From Clostridiales bacterium UBA8960 (lineage in GTDB: Bacteria; Bacillota; Clostridia; Peptostreptococcales; Acidaminobacteraceae), in assembly GCA_003482695.1 (NCBI GenBank), contig DMYC01000089.1:1-22380 (forward strand): a stretch of DNA of 22,380 nucleotides. Direction: 5' to 3'. The position numbers and the translations under genes are program-made. Numbering within the stretch: position 1 is the stretch's first letter; each line of letters begins with the position of its first letter. The notes beneath the pieces are model-generated. The model made no database searches. It had not been told where the DNA came from and saw only the letters and a program-made list of their open reading frames with translations. Shown here piece after piece: positions 9,110 through 17,753 of the stretch.

Positions 9110-9189
9110 TGGATTTTGTTTCAATCGTATTACGTTTTCTTGCATTTTGTTGAAATATTAACAAATAAATTATATGATGAAAGATATAT

Positions 9190-9198
9190 TGGTATAAT
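9190..9198 (+). promoter_or_regulatory. Possible extended -10 promoter immediately before miaA
   Basis: TGGTATAAT is a perfect extended -10 (TGnTATAAT). No good -35 exists upstream (TTATAT at 17 bases spacing). The miaA ATG comes only nine bases after the -10, so transcription would start at or next to the start codon. Confidence 0.45.
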
Positions 9199-9207
9199 AG
9201 GTATTCT

Positions 9208-10122
9208 ATGAATAAAATAATTGTAATTGTCGGACCGACAGCGGTGGGAAAGACGGATCTTTCCATTGCACTCGCCAAAAAATTAAATACTGAAATCATA
9301 TCTGCGGATTCTGTTCAGATTTATGAGGGGCTTGATATTGGTTCTGCCAAGCCTAGTTCGGATGAAATGCAAGGTGTCCGCCATCACATGATCAGTTGTG
9401 TGAAGGCCACGGCGCCTTATTCTGTGAGCGACTTTGAGTCAAGCGCCAGTAAATGGATCGATCGATTGCATGCAGAAGGCAAAATCCCAGTCATAGTGGG
9501 TGGCACAGGACTTTACGTCAATAGCCTGCTTTATGAGATGAACTTCGGTCAAAGTTGTGCAGATGAAGCATTCAGGATTAAAATGGAACAACTTGCCGAA
9601 CGTGACGGCAAAGAAGCGGTGCATGCTTTACTAAAGGCTGTGGATCCGGTCGCAGCGGAGCGCATTCATGCCAACAACCTCAAACGCGTCATCAGGGCAC
9701 TTGAAATCAATCATGTGACGGGCAATCCCACCTCGGATTTCGCATCGGAGCCTGAGAAAACTCAAAAGTACGAGGTGATACTAATCGGTCTGACACGCCC
9801 ACGGGAAGTGCTTTACGAGCGCATAAACAGACGTGTGGAGATGATGGTCGATGCTGGTCTAATCGATGAAGTGAAAAAATTAAAAAATTCTGGATTGGAT
9901 GATAGTTTTCAATCGATGCAGGGTATAGGTTACAAGGAAGTTCTGAATTATATTGACGGCATAAGCACTTACGAACAAATGAAGGACGCGGTTAAACAGG
10001 CAAGCAGAAATTATGCCAAGCGTCAAATGACATGGTTTAAGCGTTACGCTGAGATTAGGTGGATCGATTTGGAAATTAGCACCACTGAAAGCGCATTAGA
10101 GTCGATTTTATCTTTGATATAA
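9208..10122 (+). CDS. miaA: tRNA dimethylallyltransferase MiaA
   Basis: MiaA transfers a dimethylallyl group to N6 of A37 in tRNAs reading UNN codons, making the substrate of MiaB. The 304-residue protein has the P-loop GPTAVGKT (9-16), the SADSVQIYEGLDIGSAKP segment, GGTGLYVNSLL, and the C-terminal RNA-binding RNYAKRQMTWFKR. Length is normal. The start is right by family (MNKIIVIVGPTAVGKT), yet the ribosome binding site is weak (AGGT, 9199-9202) and overlaps a possible promoter, unlike its neighbours. A 98-base gap separates it from mutL; hfq follows 24 bases later. The pair miaA-hfq is a widely conserved neighbourhood. Confidence 0.96.
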   Translation: MNKIIVIVGPTAVGKTDLSIALAKKLNTEIISADSVQIYEGLDIGSAKPSSDEMQGVRHHMISCVKATAPYSVSDFESSASKWIDRLHAEGKIPVIVGGTGLYVNSLLYEMNFGQSCADEAFRIKMEQLAERDGKEAVHALLKAVDPVAAERIHANNLKRVIRALEINHVTGNPTSDFASEPEKTQKYEVILIGLTRPREVLYERINRRVEMMVDAGLIDEVKKLKNSGLDDSFQSMQGIGYKEVLNYIDGISTYEQMKDAVKQASRNYAKRQMTWFKRYAEIRWIDLEISTTESALESILSLI

Positions 10123-10146
10123 ATAAAGAGAGAAGGAGGGGAATCC

Positions 10147-10368
10147 ATGAAGAGTGCATTAAATTTACAGGATTTATTTTTAAACCAGTGCCGTAAAGAT
10201 CAGACGCCAATCACGATTTTTTTGATTAGCGGGTACCAGATTAGGGGATTGGTGAAGGGCTTTGACAGCTATACAATCGTTCTAGACAGCGAAGGCAAGC
10301 AGCAGATGATTTATAAGCATGCCATTTCGACTATTATTCCAGCAAAGACAGTGAATTTCCAAAGCTAA
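10147..10368 (+). CDS. hfq: RNA chaperone Hfq
   Basis: Hfq is a hexameric Sm-like protein that binds small RNAs and mRNAs. The 73-residue product shows the N-terminal helix [21 protein letters not shown], the Sm1 region with the conserved Gly-Phe-Asp turn ([12 protein letters not shown]), and the Sm2 motif YKHAIS with the proximal-face Lys-His. It lacks the long C-terminal tail of the enterobacterial protein, as usual in Bacillota. The rim region reads NQCRKD, with fewer arginines than E. coli Hfq, which in known Gram-positive homologues weakens RNA annealing. A strong ribosome binding site (AGAAGGAGGGG) precedes the ATG. It is the last gene of the cluster. Confidence 0.96.
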   Translation: MKSALNLQDLFLNQCRKDQTPITIFLISGYQIRGLVKGFDSYTIVLDSEGKQQMIYKHAISTIIPAKTVNFQS

Positions 10369-10374
10369 TAAAAA

Positions 10375-10419
10375 AGGTACTTGAAGTTTTCATTTCTTTA
10401 AGTACCTATTTACTTTTTT
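10375..10419 (+). terminator. Intrinsic terminator after hfq
   Basis: AGGTACTTGAAG pairs with CTTTAAGTACCT (12 pairs with one G-T), loop TTTTCATTT, followed by an AT-rich stretch with TTTTTT. It separates the miaB-hfq cluster from transketolase. Confidence 0.85.
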
Positions 10420-10423
10420 GCGG

Positions 10424-10452
10424 TTGTTATTAAGGCGCATTCCCTATATAAT
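10424..10452 (+). promoter_or_regulatory. Promoter of transketolase gene
   Basis: TTGTTA (10424-10429), 17 bases, then TATAAT (10447-10452). The predicted leader is about 55 bases and includes a small AAGGC/GCCTT hairpin at 10474-10489. Confidence 0.8.
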
Positions 10453-10515
10453 GTTATATGAAAGTTTTGAAAAAAGGCCATTGAGCCTTAAAATAAGAAA
10501 GGTTGGTTTTAAAAG

Positions 10516-12474
10516 ATGGAATTAAGAACGATTAACACGATCAGGATGTTGTCGGCTGAAGCGGTTCAAGCTGCGAATTCTGGTCATCCAGGCTTGCCGC
10601 TTGGTGCTGCACCTATGGCTTACGCACTTTGGGCGAAAGAGATGAAACATAACCCACATAACCCTGAGTGGCACAATAGAGACCGATTTGTTTTATCGGC
10701 GGGTCACGGTTCGATGCTTATTTATTCACTTTTACATTTGTTTGATTATGGTTTGTCCATGGATGAGATCAAAAACTTTAGACAATTCGGCAGCAAGACG
10801 CCGGGCCATCCTGAGTATGGTCATACAGTAGGCGTTGAAATCTCCACTGGCCCACTTGGTCAAGGAATCGCAAATGCTGTTGGTTTTGCGATGGCAGAAA
10901 AGCACTTGGCATCAAAATTCAACAAGCCTGGCTATCCTGTTGTGGATCATCACACTTATACCTTATCGGGTGATGGCTGTTTGATGGAAGGGATTTCATA
11001 CGAAGCGGCATCGCTTGCGGGTACGCTTAAGCTTGGTAAGCTCATTTTACTTTACGACTCTAACAAAATCACGATCGAAGGCGATACCTCTTTAGCGTTT
11101 ACTGAAGATGTCGCTGGAAGATTTGACGCGATGCACTGGCAAGTGCTTACGGTAGAAGACGGCAACGACTTAACCGAAATTCAATCTGCGATTCAAGCAG
11201 CGAAAGCTGAAACAGAAAAACCATCGATCATCATCGTTAAGACGATTATCGGTTATGGTTGCCCTTCAAAGCAAGGTTCGCATAAAGTTCACGGCGCACC
11301 ACTGGGACAAGATGGCATCGATGAGATGGCAGATTTCCTGAATATGAATGACAGAGCGGCATTTGAAGTGCCTTCAGATGTTGCATCACATATGAAAACA
11401 CTCGTGGAATCACTTTCAAACAGTGAAAAAGCATGGAAGCAAAATTTCGAAGCGTATGCGAAAGATTATCCAGAACTTGCTGCGGAATACGAGTCTTGGT
11501 TCTCTGGTGAAGCCCCGATGGAATTGCTTGAATCGGAAGCATTCTGGAATTATTCAGAAACGACTGCGACGAGAAGTTCATCCGGTAAAGTCTTAAATGT
11601 CTTAGCGGATCATGTGCCGAACTTTTTTGGTGGTTCAGCCGACCTGGCTCCTTCAAACAATTCTGACATGAAAAAGAGGACTTCGTTCTCAGCGTCTAAT
11701 CCAGATGGTTCTAACCTACATTTTGGCGTTAGAGAGCATGCGATGACTGCGATCGTAAATGGCATTCAGGCACATGGTGGGCTTAGAGCTTACGGTGCCA
11801 CATTCTTCGTGTTCACGGATTACATGAAGCCTGCCATGAGACTTGCTGCACTTATGAACTTGCCTGTAACGTATATTTTGACACACGACAGTATCGGTGT
11901 TGGCGAAGATGGACCGACACATCAACCGATTGATCATCTCCCGATGCTTAGAGCGATTCCAAAGCTTAAAGTGGTAAGACCTGCTGATGCGAGAGAAGTC
12001 TCTGCTGCATGGTATATCGCGATGACATCAAAAGATGCACCAGTGGCACTTATTTTGACGCGTCAAAATCTTCCGGCACTTGATGGTTCATCACGTGAAG
12101 CCCTAAAAGGCGGTTATGTGATTTCAAAAGAAGATTCAAAAGTTGACCTGGTGCTAATCGCAACAGGCTCTGAAGTCTCTTTGGCAATCGAAGCGCAAAA
12201 GGCGCTTAAAGCCGAAGGCATTGATACGCGCGTCGTTTCCATGCCATGTCAGGAAATTTTCGATGTTCAGCCTGAGTCTTATAAAAAAGAAGTTCTTACA
12301 AAAGGCGTGCCAAAGCTTTCTATAGAAGCGGCAAGCACATTGGGTTGGCATAAATATGCATGTGATGCGATCGGACATGATGATTTTGGTCATTCTGCAC
12401 CTGCGAACCAATTGTTTGAAGCTTTTGGATTTACGGTTGAAAACATTGTGACACGTGCGAAAAAACTGTTATAA
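10516..12474 (+). CDS. tkt: Transketolase
   Basis: Transketolase moves two-carbon units between ketoses and aldoses in the non-oxidative pentose phosphate pathway, using thiamine diphosphate. The 652-residue protein is full length. It begins [20 protein letters not shown], contains the cofactor-binding motif GDGCLMEG (from G152) with the downstream [16 protein letters not shown], and the C-terminal-half pyrimidine-domain motifs FGVREHAM and [15 protein letters not shown] with [15 protein letters not shown]. The ATG at 10516 is the earliest possible because an in-frame TAA lies at 10510. The ribosome binding site is mediocre (AAAGGTTGG, 10498-10506). The gene stands alone between a terminator and a palindromic element. 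It links sugar phosphates to ribose for nucleotide synthesis, the pathway that also yields ZTP sensed just downstream. Confidence 0.96.
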   Translation: MELRTINTIRMLSAEAVQAANSGHPGLPLGAAPMAYALWAKEMKHNPHNPEWHNRDRFVLSAGHGSMLIYSLLHLFDYGLSMDEIKNFRQFGSKTPGHPEYGHTVGVEISTGPLGQGIANAVGFAMAEKHLASKFNKPGYPVVDHHTYTLSGDGCLMEGISYEAASLAGTLKLGKLILLYDSNKITIEGDTSLAFTEDVAGRFDAMHWQVLTVEDGNDLTEIQSAIQAAKAETEKPSIIIVKTIIGYGCPSKQGSHKVHGAPLGQDGIDEMADFLNMNDRAAFEVPSDVASHMKTLVESLSNSEKAWKQNFEAYAKDYPELAAEYESWFSGEAPMELLESEAFWNYSETTATRSSSGKVLNVLADHVPNFFGGSADLAPSNNSDMKKRTSFSASNPDGSNLHFGVREHAMTAIVNGIQAHGGLRAYGATFFVFTDYMKPAMRLAALMNLPVTYILTHDSIGVGEDGPTHQPIDHLPMLRAIPKLKVVRPADAREVSAAWYIAMTSKDAPVALILTRQNLPALDGSSREALKGGYVISKEDSKVDLVLIATGSEVSLAIEAQKALKAEGIDTRVVSMPCQEIFDVQPESYKKEVLTKGVPKLSIEAASTLGWHKYACDAIGHDDFGHSAPANQLFEAFGFTVENIVTRAKKLL

Positions 12475-12485
12475 GCGTTAAAAAG

Positions 12486-12540
12486 TGATCAGGTGGTCGG
12501 ACCCCTTGATCATTAATCAAGGGGTCCGACCCCCTGATCA
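12486..12540. repeat. 55-base palindromic repeat element (REP-like), non-coding
   Basis: Two 25-base arms (12486-12510 and 12516-12540) are inverted copies with one mismatch, around the loop CATTA. The ends are TGATCA on both sides. Each arm also contains a smaller palindrome; on the right it is GGGGTCCGACCCC (12521-12533), on the left the near copy GTGGTCGGACCCC. Such GGGGTC-n-GACCCC cores recall the dispersed palindromes mobilised by REP-associated tyrosine transposases in other bacteria; that likeness is from memory. No T-tract follows, so it is not a standard terminator, although the RNA would fold very stably. Confidence 0.8.
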
Positions 12541-12549
12541 TTATATCAA

Positions 12550-12555
12550 TATAAA
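12550..12555 (+). promoter_or_regulatory. Possible -10 box for the riboswitch-pflBA transcript
   Basis: TATAAA lies 12 bases before the first paired base of the riboswitch, which fits a transcription start near 12562. The expected -35 position (about 12527-12532, CGACCC) falls in the palindrome and shows no -35 likeness, so this is weak. Confidence 0.3.
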
Positions 12556-12561
12556 CAAGTC

Positions 12562-12669
12562 TTCTCGAAACTGGCGGAAAAGTGGAATAAACCACGAGGA
12601 ATCGAGAACATGGACTTTTAGCCGACCGCCTGGGCATCTTTTTGACGCCCGGGGTGTGTCGGCTTTTTT
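12562..12669 (+). ncRNA. ZTP riboswitch (pfl motif) with built-in terminator
   Basis: The RNA leads to pflB. Helix P1 pairs TTCTCGA (12562-12568) with TCGAGAA (12602-12608). Inside are the conserved CTGGCG (12571-12576), a small stem GTGG/CCAC (12582-12585 with 12592-12595) and the purine-rich GAGGAA. After a 12-base linker comes the 3' domain with the class hallmark CCGCCTGGGCA (12626-12636). It is closed by GCCGAC (12621-12626) with GTCGGC (12658-12663), and followed at once by TTTTTT. The 3' stem thus doubles as an intrinsic terminator. Known members bind ZTP or ZMP, which build up when 10-formyl-tetrahydrofolate is scarce, and turn expression on. Recognised from motif memory; a covariance search was not run. 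Confidence 0.92.
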
Positions 12670-12728
12670 GTCGTGATGATTCACACCTAGCGTCGCAAAA
12701 TCATATGATTGACTAGGAGGAAATGAAT

Positions 12729-14954
12729 ATGAATGCTTGGAGAAATTTTAAAGGTGAAGGTTGGCAAGAGGCGATTGATGTGAGAACATTCATCCGTGAA
12801 AACGCAACCCCTTATCACGGAGATGAATCGTTTTTAAAATCGCCAACAGAGCGGACACAAAAGCTATGGGCAAAAGTTTCTGAACTGAAAAACCTGGAAG
12901 ATGCCCGTGGAGGTGTCCTCGACATCGATGTGGAACGCGTTTCATCGCTTTTATCCTATCCGCCGGGATACATCGACAAGGATCAGGAACGGATACTGGG
13001 CCTTCAAACGGATGCACCGCTTAAGCGTGGCGTTAACCCATTTGGTGGCATTCGCATGGCGAGACAGGCTTGTGAGGCCTATGGCTACACTTTATCAGAC
13101 AAGGTAGAGGAACACTTCACTTATAAGACAACGCACAATGAAGGCGTTTTTCGCGTGTATACCGACGAAATAAAAAAACTCAGGTCAGCTGGAATTTTAA
13201 CAGGGCTTCCCGACGCCTATGGAAGAGGGCGTATCATAGGCGATTACAGACGAATTTCACTATATGGCATCGACAGGCTGATTGAAGTGAAATTGGCAGA
13301 TAAAGCGCAAAAAGCCTCAGGGCCTCTACTCGAAGACACCATCGGACTTATAGAGGAACTTTACAAACAAATCGATTTCCTAAAAAAACTGAAAGAAATG
13401 GCTCACGCCTACGGAGACGACATCTCAAAACCTGCTCAAACAGCCAGAGAAGCAATACAGTGGCTTTACTACGGTTATTTAGGCGCCATAAAAGAGCAAA
13501 ATGGTGCGGCGATGTCGCTAGGGCGCGTTAGCACTTTTTTAGACATCTACATCCAGCGCGATATAGAAGAAGGCCTAATTACAGAAGAACAGGCTCAAGA
13601 GTTGGTCGACGATTTAGTCATCAAGTTAAGGCTTGCACGTCAACTCAGAACGCCTGACTATAATGCTCTTTTTGCAGGAGACCCTCTGTGGATAACGGAG
13701 AGCATCGGTGGCATGGGATCAGATGGCAACACGCTTGTAACAAAAAACGCTTATAGATTTCTAAATACACTAGAGAATATGGGTCCGGCGCCTGAACCCA
13801 ATATGACCGTACTCTGGTCTCAAGACCTTCCTGAGCCTTTCAAACGCTACTGTGCAAAAATGTCGATTAGGACAGATGCAATCCAGTATGAAAATGACGA
13901 CCTTATGCGGCCGATCTATGGTGACGATTATGCAGTCGCATGTTGCGTTTCAGCGATGCGGGTCGGTAAAGAAATGCAGTTTTTCGGTGCGCGTTGCAAC
14001 CTTGCGAAAGCCCTCTTGTTGGCGATTAATGGCGGAAGGGACGAACTTACAGGCGAGCAAATCGCAAAAGAGACTGAACCGGTCTCGACAAAGAAGCTGA
14101 ACTACGATGATGTCATGTCAAAATTTGAGGTCATGCTTGATTTCATATGTGAAAAGTATGTGGGCACAATGAACACAATCCACTATATGCACGACAAGTA
14201 TGCATATGAAAAAACGCAAATGGCGCTACATGACACGGATGTACACAGATATATGGCGTTTGGCATCGCGGGTCTCAGCGTCGTTGCGGACGCCCTGTCT
14301 GCCATTAAATATGCAGATGTGCTTGCGATCAGGAACGAAAAGGGGCTCATCACCGACTATCAAATCATAGGTGATTTTCCAGTGTTCGGCAATGACGACG
14401 ACCGCGTGGACAGCATCGCCTCATCCTTGACAGAAACGTTCATCACAAAACTTAAAAAGCACAAAACCTATAGAAACGCAGAGCATACACTCAGCGTCTT
14501 AACCATCACCTCCAATGTCGTCTATGGGCAAAAAACCGGAAACACCCCAGATGGTAGAAGAAGTGGTGAAGCTTTTGCACCAGGCGCAAATCCGATGCAC
14601 AATCGCGAAAAAAACGGCGCGCTTGCATCGCTCAACTCAGTGGCAAAACTCCCTTTTGAAAGTTGCAGGGACGGTATATCATGCACGTTTTCCGTTGACC
14701 CTGGGTCACTCGGCCATATGGATGATGACCGAGTAACAAACCTCGTCGATATACTGGATGGCTATTTTGACCAAGGGGCACACCATCTAAACGTAAATGT
14801 GCTCAGTCGTGAAAAACTCATGTCGGCTTTGGCGCATCCTGAGCAATATCCAAATCTGACCATTAGGGTTTCCGGTTATGCTGTGAATTTTCATAGACTC
14901 AGCCACGCTCAGAAACTCGAAGTCATAAGTCGAACATTTCACGAGCGACTATAG
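12729..14954 (+). CDS. pflB: Formate C-acetyltransferase (pyruvate formate-lyase)
   Basis: PflB is a glycyl-radical enzyme that splits pyruvate with CoA into acetyl-CoA and formate under anaerobic conditions. The catalytic Cys pair lies in [20 protein letters not shown] (C405-C406), and the glycyl-radical Gly716 in RVSGYAV, 27 residues from the C-terminus. Length is normal (741 residues). AGGAGG at 12715-12720 favours the ATG at 12729 (eight bases spacing); an in-frame ATG at 12723 is only two bases from the site and would add Met-Asn. The paired cysteines identify a true PFL and not a glycerol or choline dehydratase-type relative. It is preceded by a ZTP riboswitch and followed nine bases later by its activase gene. 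The formate can feed 10-formyl-tetrahydrofolate and purine synthesis, which explains the riboswitch. Confidence 0.96.
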   Translation: MNAWRNFKGEGWQEAIDVRTFIRENATPYHGDESFLKSPTERTQKLWAKVSELKNLEDARGGVLDIDVERVSSLLSYPPGYIDKDQERILGLQTDAPLKRGVNPFGGIRMARQACEAYGYTLSDKVEEHFTYKTTHNEGVFRVYTDEIKKLRSAGILTGLPDAYGRGRIIGDYRRISLYGIDRLIEVKLADKAQKASGPLLEDTIGLIEELYKQIDFLKKLKEMAHAYGDDISKPAQTAREAIQWLYYGYLGAIKEQNGAAMSLGRVSTFLDIYIQRDIEEGLITEEQAQELVDDLVIKLRLARQLRTPDYNALFAGDPLWITESIGGMGSDGNTLVTKNAYRFLNTLENMGPAPEPNMTVLWSQDLPEPFKRYCAKMSIRTDAIQYENDDLMRPIYGDDYAVACCVSAMRVGKEMQFFGARCNLAKALLLAINGGRDELTGEQIAKETEPVSTKKLNYDDVMSKFEVMLDFICEKYVGTMNTIHYMHDKYAYEKTQMALHDTDVHRYMAFGIAGLSVVADALSAIKYADVLAIRNEKGLITDYQIIGDFPVFGNDDDRVDSIASSLTETFITKLKKHKTYRNAEHTLSVLTITSNVVYGQKTGNTPDGRRSGEAFAPGANPMHNREKNGALASLNSVAKLPFESCRDGISCTFSVDPGSLGHMDDDRVTNLVDILDGYFDQGAHHLNVNVLSREKLMSALAHPEQYPNLTIRVSGYAVNFHRLSHAQKLEVISRTFHERL

Positions 14955-14963
14955 GAGGGAAGC

Positions 14964-15590
14964 ATGCTGGAAATACACAAAATCGAAACGTTAGGTGCTC
15001 TTGATGGACCAGGACTTCGAACGGTCATTTTTCTGCAGGGTTGTCCCATGCGCTGCAGTTATTGCCATAACGCCGATACCTGGTTTCCTGGCGATGGGAC
15101 GCGTTTTGAAGTTGACGCACTCGTGAAAACGATTATGCGTTACAGAAGCTATACGCGCAAAAATGGTGGCGTCACATTTTCGGGCGGCGAACCTCTGATG
15201 CAGTCGAAAGCACTGCTGCCACTTATAAGGCGATTAAAGGAAAAGGGACTGCATATCGCGCTGGATACGTCAGGTTGTCTCTTTGACGATGATGTGAAGG
15301 CCGTTCTTAAAGCAGTGGACCTGGTGATTCTCGATGTAAAAGCCAATACGGAAAAGGCCTTCACAGAAATTACCGGGCATAGTATGCACCTCACGATCGC
15401 AGTCCTCGAGCATCTAAAAGAAACTGAAAAACCTTACTGGATCAGACAAGTTGCACTCAAGGAAAATGACCCTGATAAAAACGAACGCATCAAAGAAGCG
15501 CTGGATCATTTGACAGCGTCCCCATACCGTCAAAAGCTTGAAATCCTCAAGCAACACACGATGGGCGATACGAAGCGGGTGGCGCCTTAA
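14964..15590 (+). CDS. pflA: Pyruvate formate-lyase activating enzyme, C-terminally short
   Basis: This radical-SAM enzyme abstracts hydrogen from the PFL glycine to make the active radical form. The 208-residue protein begins with HKIETLGALDGPGLRTVIFL, followed by the iron-sulfur motif CPMRCSYC (C27, C31, C34), VTFSGGEPL for SAM binding, and the DLVILDVKA strand. AGGAGG ends four bases before GCATG. The E. coli enzyme has 246 residues; here the protein stops after LEILKQHTMGDTKRVAP, where relatives continue with a further 35 or so residues after the HxxGxxK segment. All residues needed for radical chemistry are present, so it may still work, but the tail is missing or replaced. It is co-transcribed with pflB, nine bases downstream. 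Confidence 0.92.
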   Translation: MLEIHKIETLGALDGPGLRTVIFLQGCPMRCSYCHNADTWFPGDGTRFEVDALVKTIMRYRSYTRKNGGVTFSGGEPLMQSKALLPLIRRLKEKGLHIALDTSGCLFDDDVKAVLKAVDLVILDVKANTEKAFTEITGHSMHLTIAVLEHLKETEKPYWIRQVALKENDPDKNERIKEALDHLTASPYRQKLEILKQHTMGDTKRVAP

Positions 15591-15707
15591 CACGTCATGA
15601 AAACGTAATATTAAAGAATCGATTTCAACAAGGATTCTCTCAAATGGACATCGAATTATACCAAAGTAGTCCTAATCGCAAATTGTTTAAAGAAAAAGGA
15701 AAGTGCT

Positions 15708-17669
15708 ATGTTTGAACTTACGTTTCAAAATGTAAAGAAGTATATGGATACCACACTGATTCTACAAAATATCAGTTTCCAAGTCTACTCAGGAGAAAAA
15801 GTTGGCCTGGTTGGCGCAAATGGCAGTGGAAAAACGACGTTACTCAAACTGATTGCTGGCATATTGAAATTAAACCTTTATCCGGGTTCTAAAAGCCTCG
15901 GTTACGACGAGGGCATAATCGCCATACCCTGCGATGCGACAATCGCTTATCTGGATCAGATTCCTGAATATCCTGAGCACTACACTGTTCAGACGGTTCT
16001 AAATCTTGCCTTTGAGGAGCTACTGGGTCTAGAGGAATCACTTCGAACAATTGAAATAGAAATGAAAGACGCCTCAGGGATAGAGCTTGAGCGCCTTCTT
16101 AAAAAATACGGCGACATGATGAATCGCTTCGAGACGCTAGGTGGCTACGACATTAGAGAGAAGTTCAGCAAAATATGCGTAGGCTTGGGCTTTGACGCAC
16201 CTTATTTGGCAAAGCCGTTCCAATTGTTGAGTGGTGGAGAAAAAACTACAGTCGTTTTAGGCAAGATTTTAATGGATCGTCCTGACATCCTCTTACTTGA
16301 TGAACCGACCAACCACCTTGATATGGATGCGATCGAGTGGCTTGAAGGTTATCTGAAAAGTTACGAAGGCATCGTCATCATCGTATCCCATGACCGGTAT
16401 TTTCTAGACAATACAGTGACAAAAATCATTGAACTCGAAGACCGTGAGTGTGCCACATTTAAGGGGAACGATTCCGATTACTTGAAACAAAAAGAAGACT
16501 TGATGATGACGCAATTCGCCGATTTCAAGGAACAGCAAAAGCAGATAGCCGCTATGGAAAAGGCCATAAAAGAGCTGCGAGACTGGGCGCAACGTTCAGA
16601 TAATGGCAAGTTTTATAAGCGGGCTGCAAGCATCCAGATCAAGCTGGACAAAATGCAGAAAATAGAAAAACCGAGGTTTGAGCGTCCAAATATGAAATTC
16701 AATCTGAATGCATTTCAGCGCTCTGGCAATGAAACCATCAAATGTAGCGGATTAACAAAAGCGTACGAAGATAAGGTGTTATTCAAAGATGCCGAAATGA
16801 TGGTTCGATATGGCGAACGCATCGCACTCGTCGGTCCAAACGGCAGCGGCAAAACCACACTGGTTAAAATGTTGCTAGGCGAAGAACAGCCTGATTCGGG
16901 GGCCATCGTATTTGGTGCCAGTGTAAAGCATGGATATCTTCCGCAAAAGATTGATTTTGATGATGAAGAACAAACCCTTATTGAAGCGTTTAGAGAAAAC
17001 TTGGACCTATCAGAAGGCAAAACGAGAGAATACCTTTCTAAGTTCATGTTCTACGGGAAGGCACCATTTAAGAAAGTTAGACATCTCTCAGGTGGCGAAC
17101 GCATTAGACTTAAACTCGCAAGACTTTTGTTTGAGGACATCAATGTCTTGATTTTAGATGAACCGACCAACCACCTTGACATTGAGTCGATCGAAACATT
17201 TGAAGAAGCGCTTGAAGCTTTTAGAGGCACGATATTTTTCATCTCTCATGACCGATATTTCATAAGCAAAATCAGTGATCGCGTCATCGCGATTGAAAAC
17301 TGCAATCTGGTGAGTTACGACGAGGGGTATGAAGCCTATAAGGTGGCAAGAGAACGCCTTATTAGAGCAAAACTTGAGCGGGAGAATAGTGAGAAGAAAA
17401 TCAAAGTAGTTGAAAAAGCTGTATTCATAGAAAAAGAAAAGCGTTTAGGCAAGAATCCTAAACGCATAGAACTTGACCTTGCTCGGGCAGAAGCATTAAT
17501 TCATGCACTTGAAAATGAGAAGTTGGAACTCGACCAATCGCTGAAAGACACGACAAAGGATTATGAAATGCTAAGCAATATGTACAATAGAAGACAGCAA
17601 ATCGAGTCGGAGCTTGAGAATGTGATGATTGAGTGGCTGGATCTACAAACGATGAAACAGGAAATGTAA
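15708..17669 (+). CDS. ABC-F family ATPase (ribosome-associated)
   Basis: The 653-residue protein has two ABC ATPase domains and no membrane segments, the layout of ABC-F proteins, which act at the ribosomal E site. Domain 1 has Walker A GANGSGKT (36-43), signature LSGGE (174-178) and LLLDEPTNHLD. Domain 2 has GPNGSGKT (376-383), LSGGE (460-464) and LILDEPTNHLD. The charged interdomain linker (about 255-335, with KELRDWAQRSDNGKFYKRAA) is the part that reaches toward P-site tRNA, and residues 545-653 form a charged coiled-coil tail. Some members protect ribosomes from antibiotics, others serve translation; I cannot place this one. AAGGAAAG precedes the ATG. No terminator or clear promoter separates it from pflA, 117 bases upstream. 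Confidence 0.9.
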   Translation: MFELTFQNVKKYMDTTLILQNISFQVYSGEKVGLVGANGSGKTTLLKLIAGILKLNLYPGSKSLGYDEGIIAIPCDATIAYLDQIPEYPEHYTVQTVLNLAFEELLGLEESLRTIEIEMKDASGIELERLLKKYGDMMNRFETLGGYDIREKFSKICVGLGFDAPYLAKPFQLLSGGEKTTVVLGKILMDRPDILLLDEPTNHLDMDAIEWLEGYLKSYEGIVIIVSHDRYFLDNTVTKIIELEDRECATFKGNDSDYLKQKEDLMMTQFADFKEQQKQIAAMEKAIKELRDWAQRSDNGKFYKRAASIQIKLDKMQKIEKPRFERPNMKFNLNAFQRSGNETIKCSGLTKAYEDKVLFKDAEMMVRYGERIALVGPNGSGKTTLVKMLLGEEQPDSGAIVFGASVKHGYLPQKIDFDDEEQTLIEAFRENLDLSEGKTREYLSKFMFYGKAPFKKVRHLSGGERIRLKLARLLFEDINVLILDEPTNHLDIESIETFEEALEAFRGTIFFISHDRYFISKISDRVIAIENCNLVSYDEGYEAYKVARERLIRAKLERENSEKKIKVVEKAVFIEKEKRLGKNPKRIELDLARAEALIHALENEKLELDQSLKDTTKDYEMLSNMYNRRQQIESELENVMIEWLDLQTMKQEM

Positions 17670-17680
17670 GATAGTTGTCC

Positions 17681-17715
17681 ATACCGACATTTTAATGATG
17701 TTCGGTATTTTTTTT
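17681..17715 (+). terminator. Intrinsic terminator of the ABC-F gene
   Basis: ATACCGACAT pairs with ATGTTCGGTAT (one bulged T), followed by eight T residues, 11 bases after the stop codon. Confidence 0.87.
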
Positions 17716-17724
17716 ATTTTTGTA

Positions 17725-17753
17725 TTGACTGACTGCGTGAATTAGTGTACTAT
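17725..17753 (+). promoter_or_regulatory. Promoter of the gntR-ABC transporter operon
   Basis: TTGACT (17725-17730), 17 bases, then TACTAT (17748-17753). The -10 is inside the inverted repeat described at 17742-17769. Confidence 0.7.

Noticed and set aside
9147..9164. Hairpin TTGTTGA/TTAACAA after mutL as a terminator
   Set aside because: The stem is only AT-rich and is not followed by a run of T; at most it is weak.
12486..12540. The palindrome as the intrinsic terminator of tkt
   Set aside because: It is followed by TTATATCAATATAAAC, not a T-tract, and is symmetric with nested cores and TGATCA ends, which fits a repeat element better; some pausing effect is still possible.
12485..12676. 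A 63-codon open frame between tkt and pflB
   Set aside because: It runs straight through the palindrome and the ZTP riboswitch, has no ribosome binding site, and its composition reflects the RNA structures.
15615..15638. AGAATC/GATTCT hairpin between pflA and the ABC-F gene as a terminator
   Set aside because: Six base pairs, a 12-base loop and no T-tract make termination unlikely.
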